A stretch of DNA of 64,000 nucleotides from Bog-159 sp963707465 (GCA_963707465.1 CAVPQK010000015.1:1612001-1676000); one strand, 5' to 3'. Positions 40,579 to 49,670 are shown, counted from the stretch's first letter. Numbers and translations are program-made. The notes: generated by a model from the sequence alone, not told the origin.

Positions 40579-42966
40579 ATGAAAACCTTCGTTTTTTCTT
40601 ATGTACTCCTCTTCGTCCCGGCCGCCACAGCCCTCGACCTCACCGGACTCGCCGCCATCGATCCCGTGGCCAGCTACACCGCCACCCGCGATACTGTCAC
40701 GATCGCGTGCCGCGACCAGTCGCAAGTCCGCCTTTACATCCTGGCCCCGGATCTGATCCGCGTCAGAGCCTCCTTCCGCGCGCCGATACCGGCCCGCGAT
40801 CACTCCTGGGCGATCGCCAAAACCGCGTGGGATCTGCCGAAATGGAGCGTCACAGAGACACCCGACACGCTGATCGTCGCGACCGAAGAACTGGAGGCGG
40901 TCGTCCACCGGTCGCCCCTGCTGGTCGAGTTCCGCGATGCCAAGACCCATCGCCCTATCAACGCCGATGCGCTGCCCATGATGTGGAACCCGCACGGGAA
41001 GGACGGCACAGTGGCGGCGGCGAAAAAGATCGGCTTCGACGAGCATTTCTACGGTCTCGGCGAGAAGGCCGCGCGTCTGGACAAACGCCGCGGTCAATTT
41101 ACGATGTGGAATTCCGACACGCCCGCCTACAAGGAAGGTACCGATCCTATCTATCAGGACATACCCTTCTATCTGGGCTGGCAAAGGCGCGAGGCATATG
41201 GCATCTTCTTCGACAACAGTTACCGGACACATTTCGATTTCGCCGCCGAATCGCCGGAGTATGTGACGTTCGCCGCGGAAGGCGGAGAGATGAATTACTA
41301 CTTCTTTTGGGGTCCGTCAATCAAGAAAATCCTGGGTCGCTACGCGGATCTTACCGGGCACTTACCCATGCCGCCTAAGTGGGCGCTCGGCAATCAGCAA
41401 AGCCGTTGGAGCTACTTTCCGGACACCGTCGCCGAAGAAGTCGTCCGCCGCTACCGGGCCGAAGACCTGCCCCTGGACGTCCTCCATCTGGATATCGACT
41501 ACATGCAAGCATACCGGGTTTTCACCTGGAACCGCCGCGGGTATCCGGACCCCAGTGCCTTCACCGCGAACCTGCGCAAGCAGGGCGTGAAGGTAGTGGT
41601 GATCGTGGATCCCGGAGTCAAATATCAGCCGCCTGAACGCGGGGCCGCGGATAGCGCCACGAATCCGGAACTGGCTTCCCAAGTGCCGAGCTACTACGTC
41701 TTCAACCAGGGCCTGGCGAAGGGCTATTTCCTCAAACGAAACGACGGCAGGCTGTGGATCGGCGAGGTGTGGCCTGGAAAAGCCGTCTACACCGACTTCA
41801 CACTCGACGCCGCCGCGCGCTGGTGGGGCGACCTGCACCGCGCCTACCTCGATCACGGCGTGGCCGGCATCTGGAATGACATGAACGAACCGTCGGACTT
41901 CGTGGATCAGACCGGCAAAACCCAGCTGGACGTGGTCACTTACGACGGCAGCGCCCATTCGCCCTACGCCGCGAATCGCAATGTTTTCGCCCTTAACGAA
42001 GCGCGCGCCACTTACGAAGGCCTCGAGCGCTTGCGGCCCAATGAGCGGCCTTACGTCATCACCCGCGCGGGCTACGCCGGCATCCAGCGTTATTCCACCA
42101 TGTGGACCGGCGACAACACAGCCACCTGGGACGCCATGGCCCTGAGTATCCCCATGTTTCAGACGCTGGGTCTTTCCGGCGAGCCGTTTGTGGGCGCGGA
42201 CGCGGGAGGCTTTATCGGCCGCACCGATGCCGAACTGCTCACGCGCTGGTACCAGATCGCGTTCCTCACGCCTTTCTGCCGGAATCACGCGCAGCGCGAC
42301 GCTTACGATCACGAACCCTGGCGCTTCGGAACTTACTATGAAGGCATCATCCGAAAATACCTGAAGTTGCGTTATCGCTTCCTGCCGTTCCTCTACACCG
42401 CGCTCGAAGAAGCCCATCGCACGGGCGTGCCCGTCTTCCGGCCGCTGCTATTGAATTACCAGGACGACGCCAATACCCTCGACATAGATGACGAGTTCAT
42501 GGTGGGCAGTGACTTGTTAGTCGCTCCCATACTCAGGCCCGGGGCGACCGGCAGGCTGGTCTACCTTCCCGCGGGAACCTGGTTCGACTATTGGACGGGG
42601 CGGCAACTCGCGGGCGGCCGCATGATTCACGCCGAAGCGCCGCTGGAGACGGTACCGCTGTACGTGCGCGGCGGAGCCATTATCCCGATGGGGCCGGAGA
42701 TGAACTACGTGGGCGAGAAAGCCACCGACCCGCTGACCTTCCAGATTTACCCGGACGCCCAAGGCACCGCCCGCACCACGCTTTATGAAGACGACGGTGT
42801 AAGTCCCGCATACCGCAACGGCGTCGCGCGCCGCACGACCGTAACTTATCAGTCGTCTCAAATCGATGTGAGCGCCCCAACCGGAAGTTATCAACCTGGG
42901 CCCCGTCAGATGCGCTTCACGGTCCACCCCGACGACCGCCGCCCCCACAAGGTCACGATGCATTGA
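40579..42966 (+). CDS. Secreted glycoside hydrolase family 31 (alpha-glucosidase/alpha-xylosidase)
   Basis: About 795 residues from the ATG at 40579, which gives a signal peptide (KTFVFSYVLLFVPAATA); the ATG at 40558 is less likely. The N-terminal beta domain is followed by the catalytic barrel: LPLDVLHLDIDYMQAYRVFT, GVAGIWNDMNEPSDFVDQTG with nucleophile Asp434, TMWTGDNTATWDAMALSI with acid/base Asp512, and PFVGADAGGFIGRTDAELLT. The C-terminal beta domains (YLPAGTWFDYWTGRQLAGG, QIYPDAQGTARTTLYEDDGV) are as in GH31. It is exported and probably degrades alpha-linked glycans. It is followed by the quinoprotein after 15 bases. Confidence 0.95.
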   Translation: MKTFVFSYVLLFVPAATALDLTGLAAIDPVASYTATRDTVTIACRDQSQVRLYILAPDLIRVRASFRAPIPARDHSWAIAKTAWDLPKWSVTETPDTLIVATEELEAVVHRSPLLVEFRDAKTHRPINADALPMMWNPHGKDGTVAAAKKIGFDEHFYGLGEKAARLDKRRGQFTMWNSDTPAYKEGTDPIYQDIPFYLGWQRREAYGIFFDNSYRTHFDFAAESPEYVTFAAEGGEMNYYFFWGPSIKKILGRYADLTGHLPMPPKWALGNQQSRWSYFPDTVAEEVVRRYRAEDLPLDVLHLDIDYMQAYRVFTWNRRGYPDPSAFTANLRKQGVKVVVIVDPGVKYQPPERGAADSATNPELASQVPSYYVFNQGLAKGYFLKRNDGRLWIGEVWPGKAVYTDFTLDAAARWWGDLHRAYLDHGVAGIWNDMNEPSDFVDQTGKTQLDVVTYDGSAHSPYAANRNVFALNEARATYEGLERLRPNERPYVITRAGYAGIQRYSTMWTGDNTATWDAMALSIPMFQTLGLSGEPFVGADAGGFIGRTDAELLTRWYQIAFLTPFCRNHAQRDAYDHEPWRFGTYYEGIIRKYLKLRYRFLPFLYTALEEAHRTGVPVFRPLLLNYQDDANTLDIDDEFMVGSDLLVAPILRPGATGRLVYLPAGTWFDYWTGRQLAGGRMIHAEAPLETVPLYVRGGAIIPMGPEMNYVGEKATDPLTFQIYPDAQGTARTTLYEDDGVSPAYRNGVARRTTVTYQSSQIDVSAPTGSYQPGPRQMRFTVHPDDRRPHKVTMH

Positions 42967-42981
42967 CGTGGGCGCGCTATA

Positions 42982-45102
42982 TTGAAAGTCATCGTGCAGA
43001 CCCCAGCCGCAATCTTTATAGCCGCCGCTCTCCTCAGCGCCGCCCTCCCGGCCGCCGACCCGTATCGCGAGTGGACCGTCTATGGCGGCGGCCCCGACAG
43101 CATCCGCTATTCGGCCCTCGATCAGATCAATCGCGGCAACGTCGCCCGCCTCGCGGTGGCCTGGACCTACGACACCGGCGACGCATTCCAGGATTCGGAA
43201 ATGGAATGCAATCCCATCGTGGTGAATGGGGTGTTCTACGCTACCACCCCCAAGCTCCGGCTGATTGCGCTCGATGCCGCCAGAGGCCGGCTGCGCTGGA
43301 CCTTCGACCCAAGGCAGAACGAGCGGACCAACTTCGGCAAGGCCCGCAATCGCGGAGTCACCTACTGGGCCGATGGCGCGGACCAGCGCGTCTTCATCGC
43401 CGCCGGCCACTGGCTCTACACAGTGGACGCGCGCACCGGCTTGCCCATCGACAGCTTCGGCGAAAAAGGCCGCGTGGATCTGCGGCAAGGCCTGGGTCGC
43501 CCTCCCGAAGAGATGTCCATCTCCGCCACCAGCCCCGGCATCATATATAAGGACCTGCTGATCATGGGTAGCATCGTCAGCGAAACGCTGCCCGCTTCGC
43601 CCGGCGATATCCGCGCCTACGACGTCCGCACCGGCAAGATCCGCTGGACCTTCCACACCCTCCCGCACCCCGGCGAATTCGGCTATGCGACGTGGCCGAA
43701 GAATGCCTGGCAATACATCGGCGGCGTCAATAACTGGGCCGGCATGAGCCTCGACGAAAAGCGCGGCCTGGTGTTTGTGCCCACCGGCTCGGCATCATTC
43801 GATTTCTACGGCTCGAATCGCAAAGGCAACGACCTGTTCGCCAACACGCTGCTGGCGCTGAACGCCGCCTCGGGCGAACGCGTGTGGCATTTCCAGGCCG
43901 TCCACCACGACCTTTGGGACCGCGATTTCCCGGCGCCGCCCAACCTGGTCACCGTCCAGCACGATGGCCGCGCGGTCGATGCCGTCGCGCAGATCACCAA
44001 ATCCGGCCATGTCTACCTGTTCGATCGCGAGACCGGCAAGCCTCTTTTTCCGATTGAGGAGCGCAGCGTGCCCGCATCGGAAGTAGAAGGTGAGGCGACG
44101 GCGGCCAGCCAACCGTTGCCGCTGAAGCCGCCGCCGTTCGCGCGGCAGATCTTCACTCCGGACATGGTCACCAACCGCACGCCCGAAGCGCACGCGGCAG
44201 TCCTGGCACGCTTGCAGCAGGTGCGCAGCGCGGGCCAGTTCGTGCCGCCCAGCCTGGAGGGCACAGTCATCTTTCCGGGCTTTGATGGAGGCGGCGAGTG
44301 GGGTGGCGCGGCCTTCGACCCGGCATCCGGGCTGCTGTATGTCAACGCCAACGAGATGCCGTGGATCCTGCGGCTGGTGGAATCGCCCGCCGCGCGCCAA
44401 ACCACCGGCCGCGGCCTGTACAATGCGCGCTGCGCAAGCTGCCATCGTCAGGACCGCAAAGGCAGCCCTCCGGAATTTCCGTCGCTGGTCGATATCTCGA
44501 CCCGCCGCACACGCCAGCAGATCGCCGCCATCGTGCATGATGGCAGCGGGCGCATGCCTGCGTTCGCCCAGTTGCCGCTCGGCGCCGTGTCCGCTATCGT
44601 CGCGTACTTAACCACCGGCGAGGATCTTCCCGTCGCCGATATTGCGCCCAGCCCCTGGCCCATCGCACAGAAATACCGGCACGACGGCTATAACAAGTTC
44701 CTGGACCCGGACGGCTATCCTGCCGTGGAGCCGCCTTGGGGAACGCTCAACGCCATCGACTTGAACAAGGGCGAGATCGCCTGGAAGATTCCATTCGGCG
44801 AGTTTCCCGAACTGGCCGCCAAAGGCCTGCGCCACACCGGCAGCGAGAATTACGGCGGTCCCGTGGTCACCGCCGGCGGATTGCTGTTCATCGCCGCCAC
44901 CAACCACGACCGCAAATTCCACGCTTTCGACAAGGCCTCGGGCGAATTGCTTTGGGAAACCACCCTGCCCGCGGCGGGCAACGCCACCCCCGCGACTTAT
45001 CAAGTAGACGGCCGCCAGTTCGTGGTGGTCGGCGCCGGTGGCGGAAAGTCCGGCGCGCCCTCCGGCGGAAGCTACGTCGCCTTCGCCCTGCCCAAGAACT
45101 GA
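42982..45102 (+). CDS. Secreted PQQ-dependent quinohemoprotein dehydrogenase
   Basis: 706 residues. The start is uncertain (TTG 42982 or GTG 42994; neither has a clear ribosome site), but the signal peptide is plain (AAIFIAAALLSAALPAAD). Eight-bladed PQQ propeller with tryptophan-docking-like motifs: WTVYGGGPDSIRYSALDQIN, LIALDAARGRLRWTFDP, GERVWHFQAVHHDLWDRDFP, GKPLFPIEERSVPASEVEGE. A cytochrome c domain is inserted late (CASCH at 484-488), before the last blades (TAGGLLFIAATNHDRKFHAF). Family members oxidise sugars or alcohols in the periplasm, passing electrons to the respiratory chain. The substrate is not predictable. Confidence 0.9.
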   Translation: MKVIVQTPAAIFIAAALLSAALPAADPYREWTVYGGGPDSIRYSALDQINRGNVARLAVAWTYDTGDAFQDSEMECNPIVVNGVFYATTPKLRLIALDAARGRLRWTFDPRQNERTNFGKARNRGVTYWADGADQRVFIAAGHWLYTVDARTGLPIDSFGEKGRVDLRQGLGRPPEEMSISATSPGIIYKDLLIMGSIVSETLPASPGDIRAYDVRTGKIRWTFHTLPHPGEFGYATWPKNAWQYIGGVNNWAGMSLDEKRGLVFVPTGSASFDFYGSNRKGNDLFANTLLALNAASGERVWHFQAVHHDLWDRDFPAPPNLVTVQHDGRAVDAVAQITKSGHVYLFDRETGKPLFPIEERSVPASEVEGEATAASQPLPLKPPPFARQIFTPDMVTNRTPEAHAAVLARLQQVRSAGQFVPPSLEGTVIFPGFDGGGEWGGAAFDPASGLLYVNANEMPWILRLVESPAARQTTGRGLYNARCASCHRQDRKGSPPEFPSLVDISTRRTRQQIAAIVHDGSGRMPAFAQLPLGAVSAIVAYLTTGEDLPVADIAPSPWPIAQKYRHDGYNKFLDPDGYPAVEPPWGTLNAIDLNKGEIAWKIPFGEFPELAAKGLRHTGSENYGGPVVTAGGLLFIAATNHDRKFHAFDKASGELLWETTLPAAGNATPATYQVDGRQFVVVGAGGGKSGAPSGGSYVAFALPKN

Positions 45103-45107
45103 ACGCA

Positions 45108-45116
45108 TGCTATAAT
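45108..45116 (+). promoter_or_regulatory. Extended -10 promoter (TGC-TATAAT) for the PIN-TRAM/isp operon
   Basis: TG (45108-45109), then TATAAT (45111-45116) gives a perfect extended -10. No -35 box is seen, as is usual for this class. Predicted transcription starts near 45123, leaving about 85 bases of leader that contains a hairpin. Confidence 0.6.
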
Positions 45117-45150
45117 CTTGGCGCGACCTTGTGCGCTCGCAATTAGGGTC

Positions 45151-45179
45151 GAGAGGGGGGACGGCGTCCCCGCGCTCTC
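45151..45179 (+). promoter_or_regulatory. Leader hairpin upstream of the PIN-TRAM gene
   Basis: Inner arms GGGGAC (45157-45162) and GTCCCC (45166-45171) with a 3-base loop, outer arms GAGAG (45151-45155) and CTCTC (45175-45179). There is no U run. It lies within the predicted 5' leader; its role is unknown. Confidence 0.4.
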
Positions 45180-45206
45180 TCGAATCGCCCGGGAAGGGGT
45201 GGTCTC

Positions 45207-46316
45207 ATGCTCGACTTAACTATCGTTCGCATCATATTTGTGCTCGTGCTCACCGCGTCCGCCTTCTTGTTGCACCCGTTTCAAAATAGCTCCTCGATTT
45301 GGGCCGCATTGGCGGGATTTGTCATCGGCGTCTGCATCATATTCTTCGAGGTCCGGCTGGAAAAGGTGAGCCTGAAGCGTCTGATCGGCGCGGCCTTCGG
45401 ATCCGTGCTCGGCATCATCGGGGCGTTCTTCATGTCGCTGGTCCTGCGATGGGCCCGCCCGGAAGGCGGAGATCCCTCGCATATGATTCCCTTCATCCAG
45501 GTCTGCCTGCTGCTCTGGATGACCTACGTCGGCCTGATCGTCGGCGCCAATAAGGGCGACATGCTGAACCTGTCCGCCTTGGGCGGCATTTTCGGCGGCG
45601 AGAAAGTATCCAAGAAATCATTCAAGATCCTCGACACCAGCGTGATCATCGACGGACGCATCGCCGACATCGCCGAAACAGGTTTTCTGGATGGCGTCCT
45701 GGTCATCCCCCAGTTCGTCCTGCGCGAATTGCAACTGGTGGCCGATTCCGCCGATTCCATGAAACGCAATCGCGGCCGGCGCGGACTGGATATCCTGCAG
45801 CGCATCCAGAAAATGGCGCACCTCAACATCCAGATCGTCGAAGACGATTTTCCGCACGTCCGCGAAGTGGACATGAAGCTGATCGAGCTGGCCAAGGTTT
45901 ACGATTCGAAGATCGTCACCAACGATTTCAATCTGAACAAGGTCGCCCAACTGCACGGCGTGCAGGTGCTGAACATCAACGAGCTGGCCAATGCGCTGAA
46001 ACCCATCGTGCTGCCGGGCGAGACCATGCGCGTGTTCATCCTGAAAGAAGGCAAAGAGTACAACCAGGGCGTGGCTTATCTGGACGACGGCACCATGGTG
46101 GTGGTGGACAACGCCCGCAAGATGATCTCCAAGACCATCGACATTTCCGTGACCAGCGTGCTGCAAACCACCGCCGGCAAGATGATCTTCGGCAAATTCG
46201 ACGAGCGCATGCACGCCGTCGCCGCGGCCGGGGCCGCTGCCGGCGCCGAGAGGCACGACCGGACTCCGCGCAAGGCCGATCCGCTTCCGACGGAGAAAAC
46301 CACGGTAGAATCGTAG
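45207..46316 (+). CDS. PIN-TRAM domain membrane protein (YacL-like)
   Basis: 369 residues. Four membrane helices (IIFVLVLTASAFLLHPF, IWAALAGFVIGVCIIFFEVR, AAFGSVLGIIGAFFMSLVLR, FIQVCLLLWMTYVGLIVGAN) are followed by a PIN ribonuclease domain (about 140-260). The acidic sites are ILDTSVIIDGRIADIAETGF, PQFVLRELQLVADSADSMKR and KIVTNDFNLNKVAQLHGVQV. A TRAM RNA-binding domain covers about 280-335 (LKEGKEYNQGVAYLDDGTMV). Such proteins often precede ispD in bacteria. It is probably a membrane-tethered ribonuclease or RNA-binding protein. IspD starts 9 bases after its stop. Confidence 0.93.
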   Translation: MLDLTIVRIIFVLVLTASAFLLHPFQNSSSIWAALAGFVIGVCIIFFEVRLEKVSLKRLIGAAFGSVLGIIGAFFMSLVLRWARPEGGDPSHMIPFIQVCLLLWMTYVGLIVGANKGDMLNLSALGGIFGGEKVSKKSFKILDTSVIIDGRIADIAETGFLDGVLVIPQFVLRELQLVADSADSMKRNRGRRGLDILQRIQKMAHLNIQIVEDDFPHVREVDMKLIELAKVYDSKIVTNDFNLNKVAQLHGVQVLNINELANALKPIVLPGETMRVFILKEGKEYNQGVAYLDDGTMVVVDNARKMISKTIDISVTSVLQTTAGKMIFGKFDERMHAVAAAGAAAGAERHDRTPRKADPLPTEKTTVES

Positions 46317-46325
46317 TTTGCGCAC

Positions 46326-47060
46326 ATGAAAGTTGCCGTCATTCTGCCAGCCGCGGGACTGGGCACCCGCATGGGTCGCACCTCCGCCGAGAAAGCGGGC
46401 ACCAGCCGGAAGCAGTTCATGCTGCTCGATGGCGCTCCCATCCTGCTGCATTCGGTGCGCAGGTTCGCCGCGTCCGCGCGCGTGGATGAAATCGTCGTCG
46501 CCGTCCGGCGCGAGGATCTCGACTGGGTCGCGGCGCTGCTCGAGCGCGAAGTCCACGGCAAGAAGGTGCGCGTGGTGGAAGGCGGAAACTCCCGCCAGCA
46601 ATCCGTCGAACATGCCCTGGCCGTGCTCGATCCCGATACCACGCTGGTGGCCGTGCACGATGCCGTGCGGCCGTTCATCGATCTGGAAACCATCGACAAG
46701 GTGATCGACGAAGCCGCCGAAACCGGTGCCGCCATCGTGGGCATCGTGCCGGTGGACACCGTAAAGCAGGTGACTCGCGCGCAGACCAACAAGGCCAAGA
46801 TCCGCGCCACTCTGCCGCGCGAGAAACTGGTGCTGGCGCAAACGCCGCAAGTCTTCCGTTACGATCTGCTGGTGCGGGCCTTCGCCTCCGCGCAGGCCGA
46901 TGGCTTCACCGGCACCGACGAATCCAGCTTGGTGGAGCGCCTGGAAGTGGAAGTCAGCGTGGTGCTGGGCAGCGACCGCAACATCAAGATCACCAAGCCC
47001 AGCGATATGGACCTGGCGCGCCTGTTCCTCGAAGAGGAAACCGCGCCCCGCGAGCTGTGA
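46326..47060 (+). CDS. ispD: 2-C-methyl-D-erythritol 4-phosphate cytidylyltransferase
   Basis: 244 residues. Third step of the MEP isoprenoid pathway: CTP plus MEP gives CDP-ME. Motifs: VILPAAGLGTRMG (nucleotide loop), SRKQFMLLDGAPILLHSVRR, VVEGGNSRQQSVEHALA, VAVHDAVRPFIDLETIDKVI, IVPVDTVKQV and AQTPQVFRYDLLVRAFASAQ with DESSLVERLEVEVSVVLGSD. Length is normal. It overlaps ispF by 4 bases (GTGA). Confidence 0.96.
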   Translation: MKVAVILPAAGLGTRMGRTSAEKAGTSRKQFMLLDGAPILLHSVRRFAASARVDEIVVAVRREDLDWVAALLEREVHGKKVRVVEGGNSRQQSVEHALAVLDPDTTLVAVHDAVRPFIDLETIDKVIDEAAETGAAIVGIVPVDTVKQVTRAQTNKAKIRATLPREKLVLAQTPQVFRYDLLVRAFASAQADGFTGTDESSLVERLEVEVSVVLGSDRNIKITKPSDMDLARLFLEEETAPREL

Positions 47061-47539
47061 GCGAATACCGCACAGGCCTCGGCTGGGATGTCCACCGGCT
47101 GGCGCGCAACCGACCGCTGATCCTGGGCGGCGTCGCCATCCCCGCGGAAGCCGGCCTGGAAGGCCATTCCGATGCCGATGTGCTATCGCACGCCATCACC
47201 GACGCCATCCTGGGCGCGGCCGCACTGGGCGATATCGGCATGCACTTCCCCGATACCGATCCCCGCTGGCACGGCGCCGGCAGCCTGCTGTTCCTGGCCC
47301 ACGCGCGCGATCTGGCGCGCGCCCGCGGCTACCGCATCGTGAACGTGGATTCCACCGTCATCCTGGAGCGCCCCAAGCTGAAGGACTATCGCGACGCCAT
47401 CCGCCGCCAACTGGCCGCCACTCTGGGACTCGATGCGGACCGCGTGTCGGTGAAGTTCAAGACCGCCGAGAAAGTGGGGCCGGTGGGCGAGGGCCGGTCC
47501 GCCGAAGCCCAGGCCATTGTCACGCTCGAGCGCGATTGA
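47057..47539 (+). CDS. ispF: 2-C-methyl-D-erythritol 2,4-cyclodiphosphate synthase
   Basis: 160 residues from a GTG that overlaps the ispD stop (GTGA). Fifth MEP-pathway step: CDP-ME 2-phosphate gives MEcPP and CMP. Metal site in GLGWDVHRL (Asp, His) and HSDADVLSHAITDAILGAAA (His in HSDADV). Substrate loop in GDIGMHFPDTDPRWHGAGS, and KFKTAEKVGPVGEGRSAEAQ near the end. Homotrimer in the family. All key residues are present. It is directly downstream of ispD, the usual arrangement. Confidence 0.96.
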   Translation: MSEYRTGLGWDVHRLARNRPLILGGVAIPAEAGLEGHSDADVLSHAITDAILGAAALGDIGMHFPDTDPRWHGAGSLLFLAHARDLARARGYRIVNVDSTVILERPKLKDYRDAIRRQLAATLGLDADRVSVKFKTAEKVGPVGEGRSAEAQAIVTLERD

Positions 47540-47561
47540 CCGAAGGCGGGCAAGCCCCGCC

Positions 47562-48104
47562 CTAATACGCCTTGCGGAATTCGGTCTTGGCCCGGTGTAT
47601 CAGCACTCGCAGATAATTCCCGTCCACGCCGAACATGCGGCAGACTTCGGCTTTTTCGATCTCATCCAGGTAGATGGCTTGCAGGATTCCGCGGTCTTTC
47701 TTCGGTATTTTGGCAAATACCCGCCCGATTTCCCGCTTGAAATCGGCGCTGACCAGTTCCGCATCCAGGTCCACCGTTGAATCGGCCGGATCGTCCATGT
47801 TCTCGTCCCAAGGCTCCTCGCGGCCATCGCTGCGGCAAAATTCGCGCACCACGTTCTTGCAGACGCCGTGGACGAATGCGCCGAAACGTTCCGGACAATG
47901 GACCCCCGAGCCCTCGCGCAGAATCTCGAGCACCCGCGTCAAGGTCTCCTGCTGGATGTCCTCGATCAACTGGACGGAGCGCACACGCATGCGTAGCTTC
48001 AGGCTTAGCAAGTTGCCAAAGTACGTGGCAAAGTGTTCGCCTGTGTCGGAATCCCCGTCCGCCAGACGCCGCACGTATTCCTCGTCAAATGTTTCAAATG
48101 TCAA
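47562..48104 (-). CDS. ECF-type RNA polymerase sigma factor
   Basis: 180 residues. Region 2 (about 10-85): HFATYFGNLLSLKLRMRVRS, VQLIEDIQQETLTRVLEILR, ERFGAFVHGVCKNVVREFCR. Region 4 (about 125-180): IGRVFAKIPKKDRGILQAIY, LDEIEKAEVCRMFGVDGNYL, RVLIHRAKTEFRKAY. The length and spacing fit ECF sigma factors of the acidobacterial type without an adjacent anti-sigma gene. No ribosome site is obvious. Its target promoters are unknown. It converges with ispF. Confidence 0.9.
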   Translation of the reverse strand: MTFETFDEEYVRRLADGDSDTGEHFATYFGNLLSLKLRMRVRSVQLIEDIQQETLTRVLEILREGSGVHCPERFGAFVHGVCKNVVREFCRSDGREEPWDENMDDPADSTVDLDAELVSADFKREIGRVFAKIPKKDRGILQAIYLDEIEKAEVCRMFGVDGNYLRVLIHRAKTEFRKAY

Positions 48105-48133
48105 AACCGATTGTGCGCCTTGTTAGGCCTTTA

Positions 48134-48142
48134 TGTTATATT
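48134..48142 (+). promoter_or_regulatory. Possible extended -10 (TGT-TATATT) upstream of the DUF4062 remnant
   Basis: TG at 48134-48135 and TATATT at 48137-48142, with a small hairpin CCCCT/AGGGG (48151-48166) just downstream. No -35 box at the usual distance. Confidence 0.3.
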
Positions 48143-48195
48143 AGCGTTATCCCCTAAGAGAAGGGGACCAAGAAGTTATTAATACAGGGTCAAAT

Positions 48196-48384
48196 ATGTT
48201 CGACGCGACCCGGGCGGAGTCTCCGGACCCCGCCCGGCAAGCCCCTCCGGTACGCCCAGTACTCCGCATCTTTATTTCATCTACAGCTATGGATTTGACC
48301 GGGTAGCGCGATAAGGGTCGCGACGCGATTGGCCGCGGGTCGAGGAAAGCTGTGGGACTTGTTACGCGATCTCTAGGAGAATGA
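48196..48384 (+). pseudogene. DUF4062 N-terminal fragment with early stop
   Basis: From the ATG at 48196 the frame reads MFDATRAESPDPARQAPPVR, then VLRIFISSTAMDLTG, a TAG at 48304, and then RDKGRDAIGR before a second stop at 48382. The block IFISSTxxDLxxYRDxVRDAI is the signature opening of DUF4062 proteins, which head many large STAND-type and conflict-system proteins. Here only the first strand and helix remain; a Tyr codon has become TAG and the following residues are degraded. The rest of the gene is absent before tatA. It is probably the relic of a larger gene now lost. Confidence 0.62.
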
Positions 48385-48452
48385 TACGGCGAAGCCACTC
48401 GCGAACAAGCCGAGGGCGTCTCTTCTGACGAGCGTTATCTGCCGGGCGAAAG

Positions 48453-48638
48453 CTAATCCTTCGGTTGCGGCGGCGGGGTGTCGTCCGGATTATTCACGCT
48501 CTTCAAAGAATCTTTGAAGCTGCGAATACCTTGGGCCAGACCCTTCCCGAGCTCCGGCAGCTTTTGCGGGCCGAAGAACAGCAGGGCGATGGCCAGGATG
48601 ATGAGCAAGTGCCTGGGTTGGAGCAGATCTTCAATCAT
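48453..48638 (-). CDS. tatA: Sec-independent protein translocase subunit TatA/E
   Basis: 61 residues. One N-terminal membrane helix (HLLIILAIALLFFGPQKLPE) with the family's FGPQKLPELG hinge, then an amphipathic helix (KGLAQGIRSFKDSLKSV) and an acidic/proline tail. It forms the pore of the twin-arginine export system for folded proteins. The tatB/C genes are not next to it. It is divergent from the DUF6159 gene. Confidence 0.93.
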   Translation of the reverse strand: MIEDLLQPRHLLIILAIALLFFGPQKLPELGKGLAQGIRSFKDSLKSVNNPDDTPPPQPKD

Positions 48639-48818
48639 GTTTACGCCTGCCCTGATAGTAGCACAATGGGGCGACGCGCGCCGGGGCCAGATTCGGCCGT
48701 CTGAAAACCGGCTGCCGGCAGGATACCCCGCTCTCCTGTTGCATAAGGTTATCAGGTTCGCTTAAAGAGCGTGAGATTTGCGCCGCCTGCGGCATACTAT
48801 AAGCGGAGAGACCGGCGC

Positions 48819-49670
48819 ATGGATCGATTTGGCCGCACCTGGCAATTGTTCAAGGAAAGCTTCGCGGTGCTCGCGGGAGATGCGGAGATCCTCGTCTTCC
48901 CGGTATGCAGCGGGATCTCGCTGTTGTTGCTCGGCGCCACTTTTCTCATCCCGCTCTATCGCGATGGCACCCTCCAGGCCGTGGCCCATCACAAGGGCAA
49001 GTGGGACGATTACGCGGTGCTCTTCTGCTGGTATTACCTGAATTTCTTCGTCGGCATTTTCTTCAACAGCGCGCTGATGGGCTGCGCGAACATCCGGCTC
49101 TCCGGCGGACAGCCCACCGTCAGCGCGGGCTTTCGCATGGCGGTCAGCCGGCTGGGACCCATCGCCCTGTGGGCGTTGGTCGCGGCTTCGGTCGGGCTGG
49201 TGCTCAGCACCATGCGCGACCGGCGCAACAAGCTGCTCAGCATCATGGCGGCCGGATTGAGCCTGGCCTGGTCGCTCATAACCTATATGATCGTGCCCGT
49301 GCTGCTGTTCGAGGATCGCGGGGTGTTCAGCTCCATGCATCGCTCCGAGCAGTTGTTCCGCAGCCACTGGGGCGAACAGGTGGCGGGCGGCTTCGGCTTC
49401 GGCCTGCTCACCACGCTGCTGTCGATTCCAGCCGTGCTCCTGGCGCTGGGCTGCTGGCGCATCGATCCCATCGCCGGCATCATCCTGGCCGGCGTTTACC
49501 TGCTCATCCTGGCCACGGTGACTTCCGCCGTCAGAGGAGTCTTCACCGTGGCTCTCTACCGCTACGCGACGGCGGGGTCGGCCCCCTCCGGCTTTTCTGC
49601 CGATATGATCGACGGCGCTCTGGGTGGCGGCCGCCGCGCCGCGGAACAGGCGCCTTGGGACACTTACTGA
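48819..49670 (+). CDS. DUF6159-family membrane protein
   Basis: 283 residues from the ATG at 48819 (GGAGAG about 7 bases upstream). Opening MDRFGRTWQLFKESFAVLAG is the family signature. Six membrane helices: FPVCSGISLLLLGATFLIPL, FCWYYLNFFVGIFFNSALMG, LGPIALWALVAASVGLVLST, IMAAGLSLAWSLITYMIVPV (with the conserved VPVLLFEDRG loop), GGFGFGLLTTLLSIPAVLLA and ILAGVYLLILATVTSAVRGV. No known function. It is followed 37 bases later by another membrane gene. Confidence 0.85.
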   Translation: MDRFGRTWQLFKESFAVLAGDAEILVFPVCSGISLLLLGATFLIPLYRDGTLQAVAHHKGKWDDYAVLFCWYYLNFFVGIFFNSALMGCANIRLSGGQPTVSAGFRMAVSRLGPIALWALVAASVGLVLSTMRDRRNKLLSIMAAGLSLAWSLITYMIVPVLLFEDRGVFSSMHRSEQLFRSHWGEQVAGGFGFGLLTTLLSIPAVLLALGCWRIDPIAGIILAGVYLLILATVTSAVRGVFTVALYRYATAGSAPSGFSADMIDGALGGGRRAAEQAPWDTY

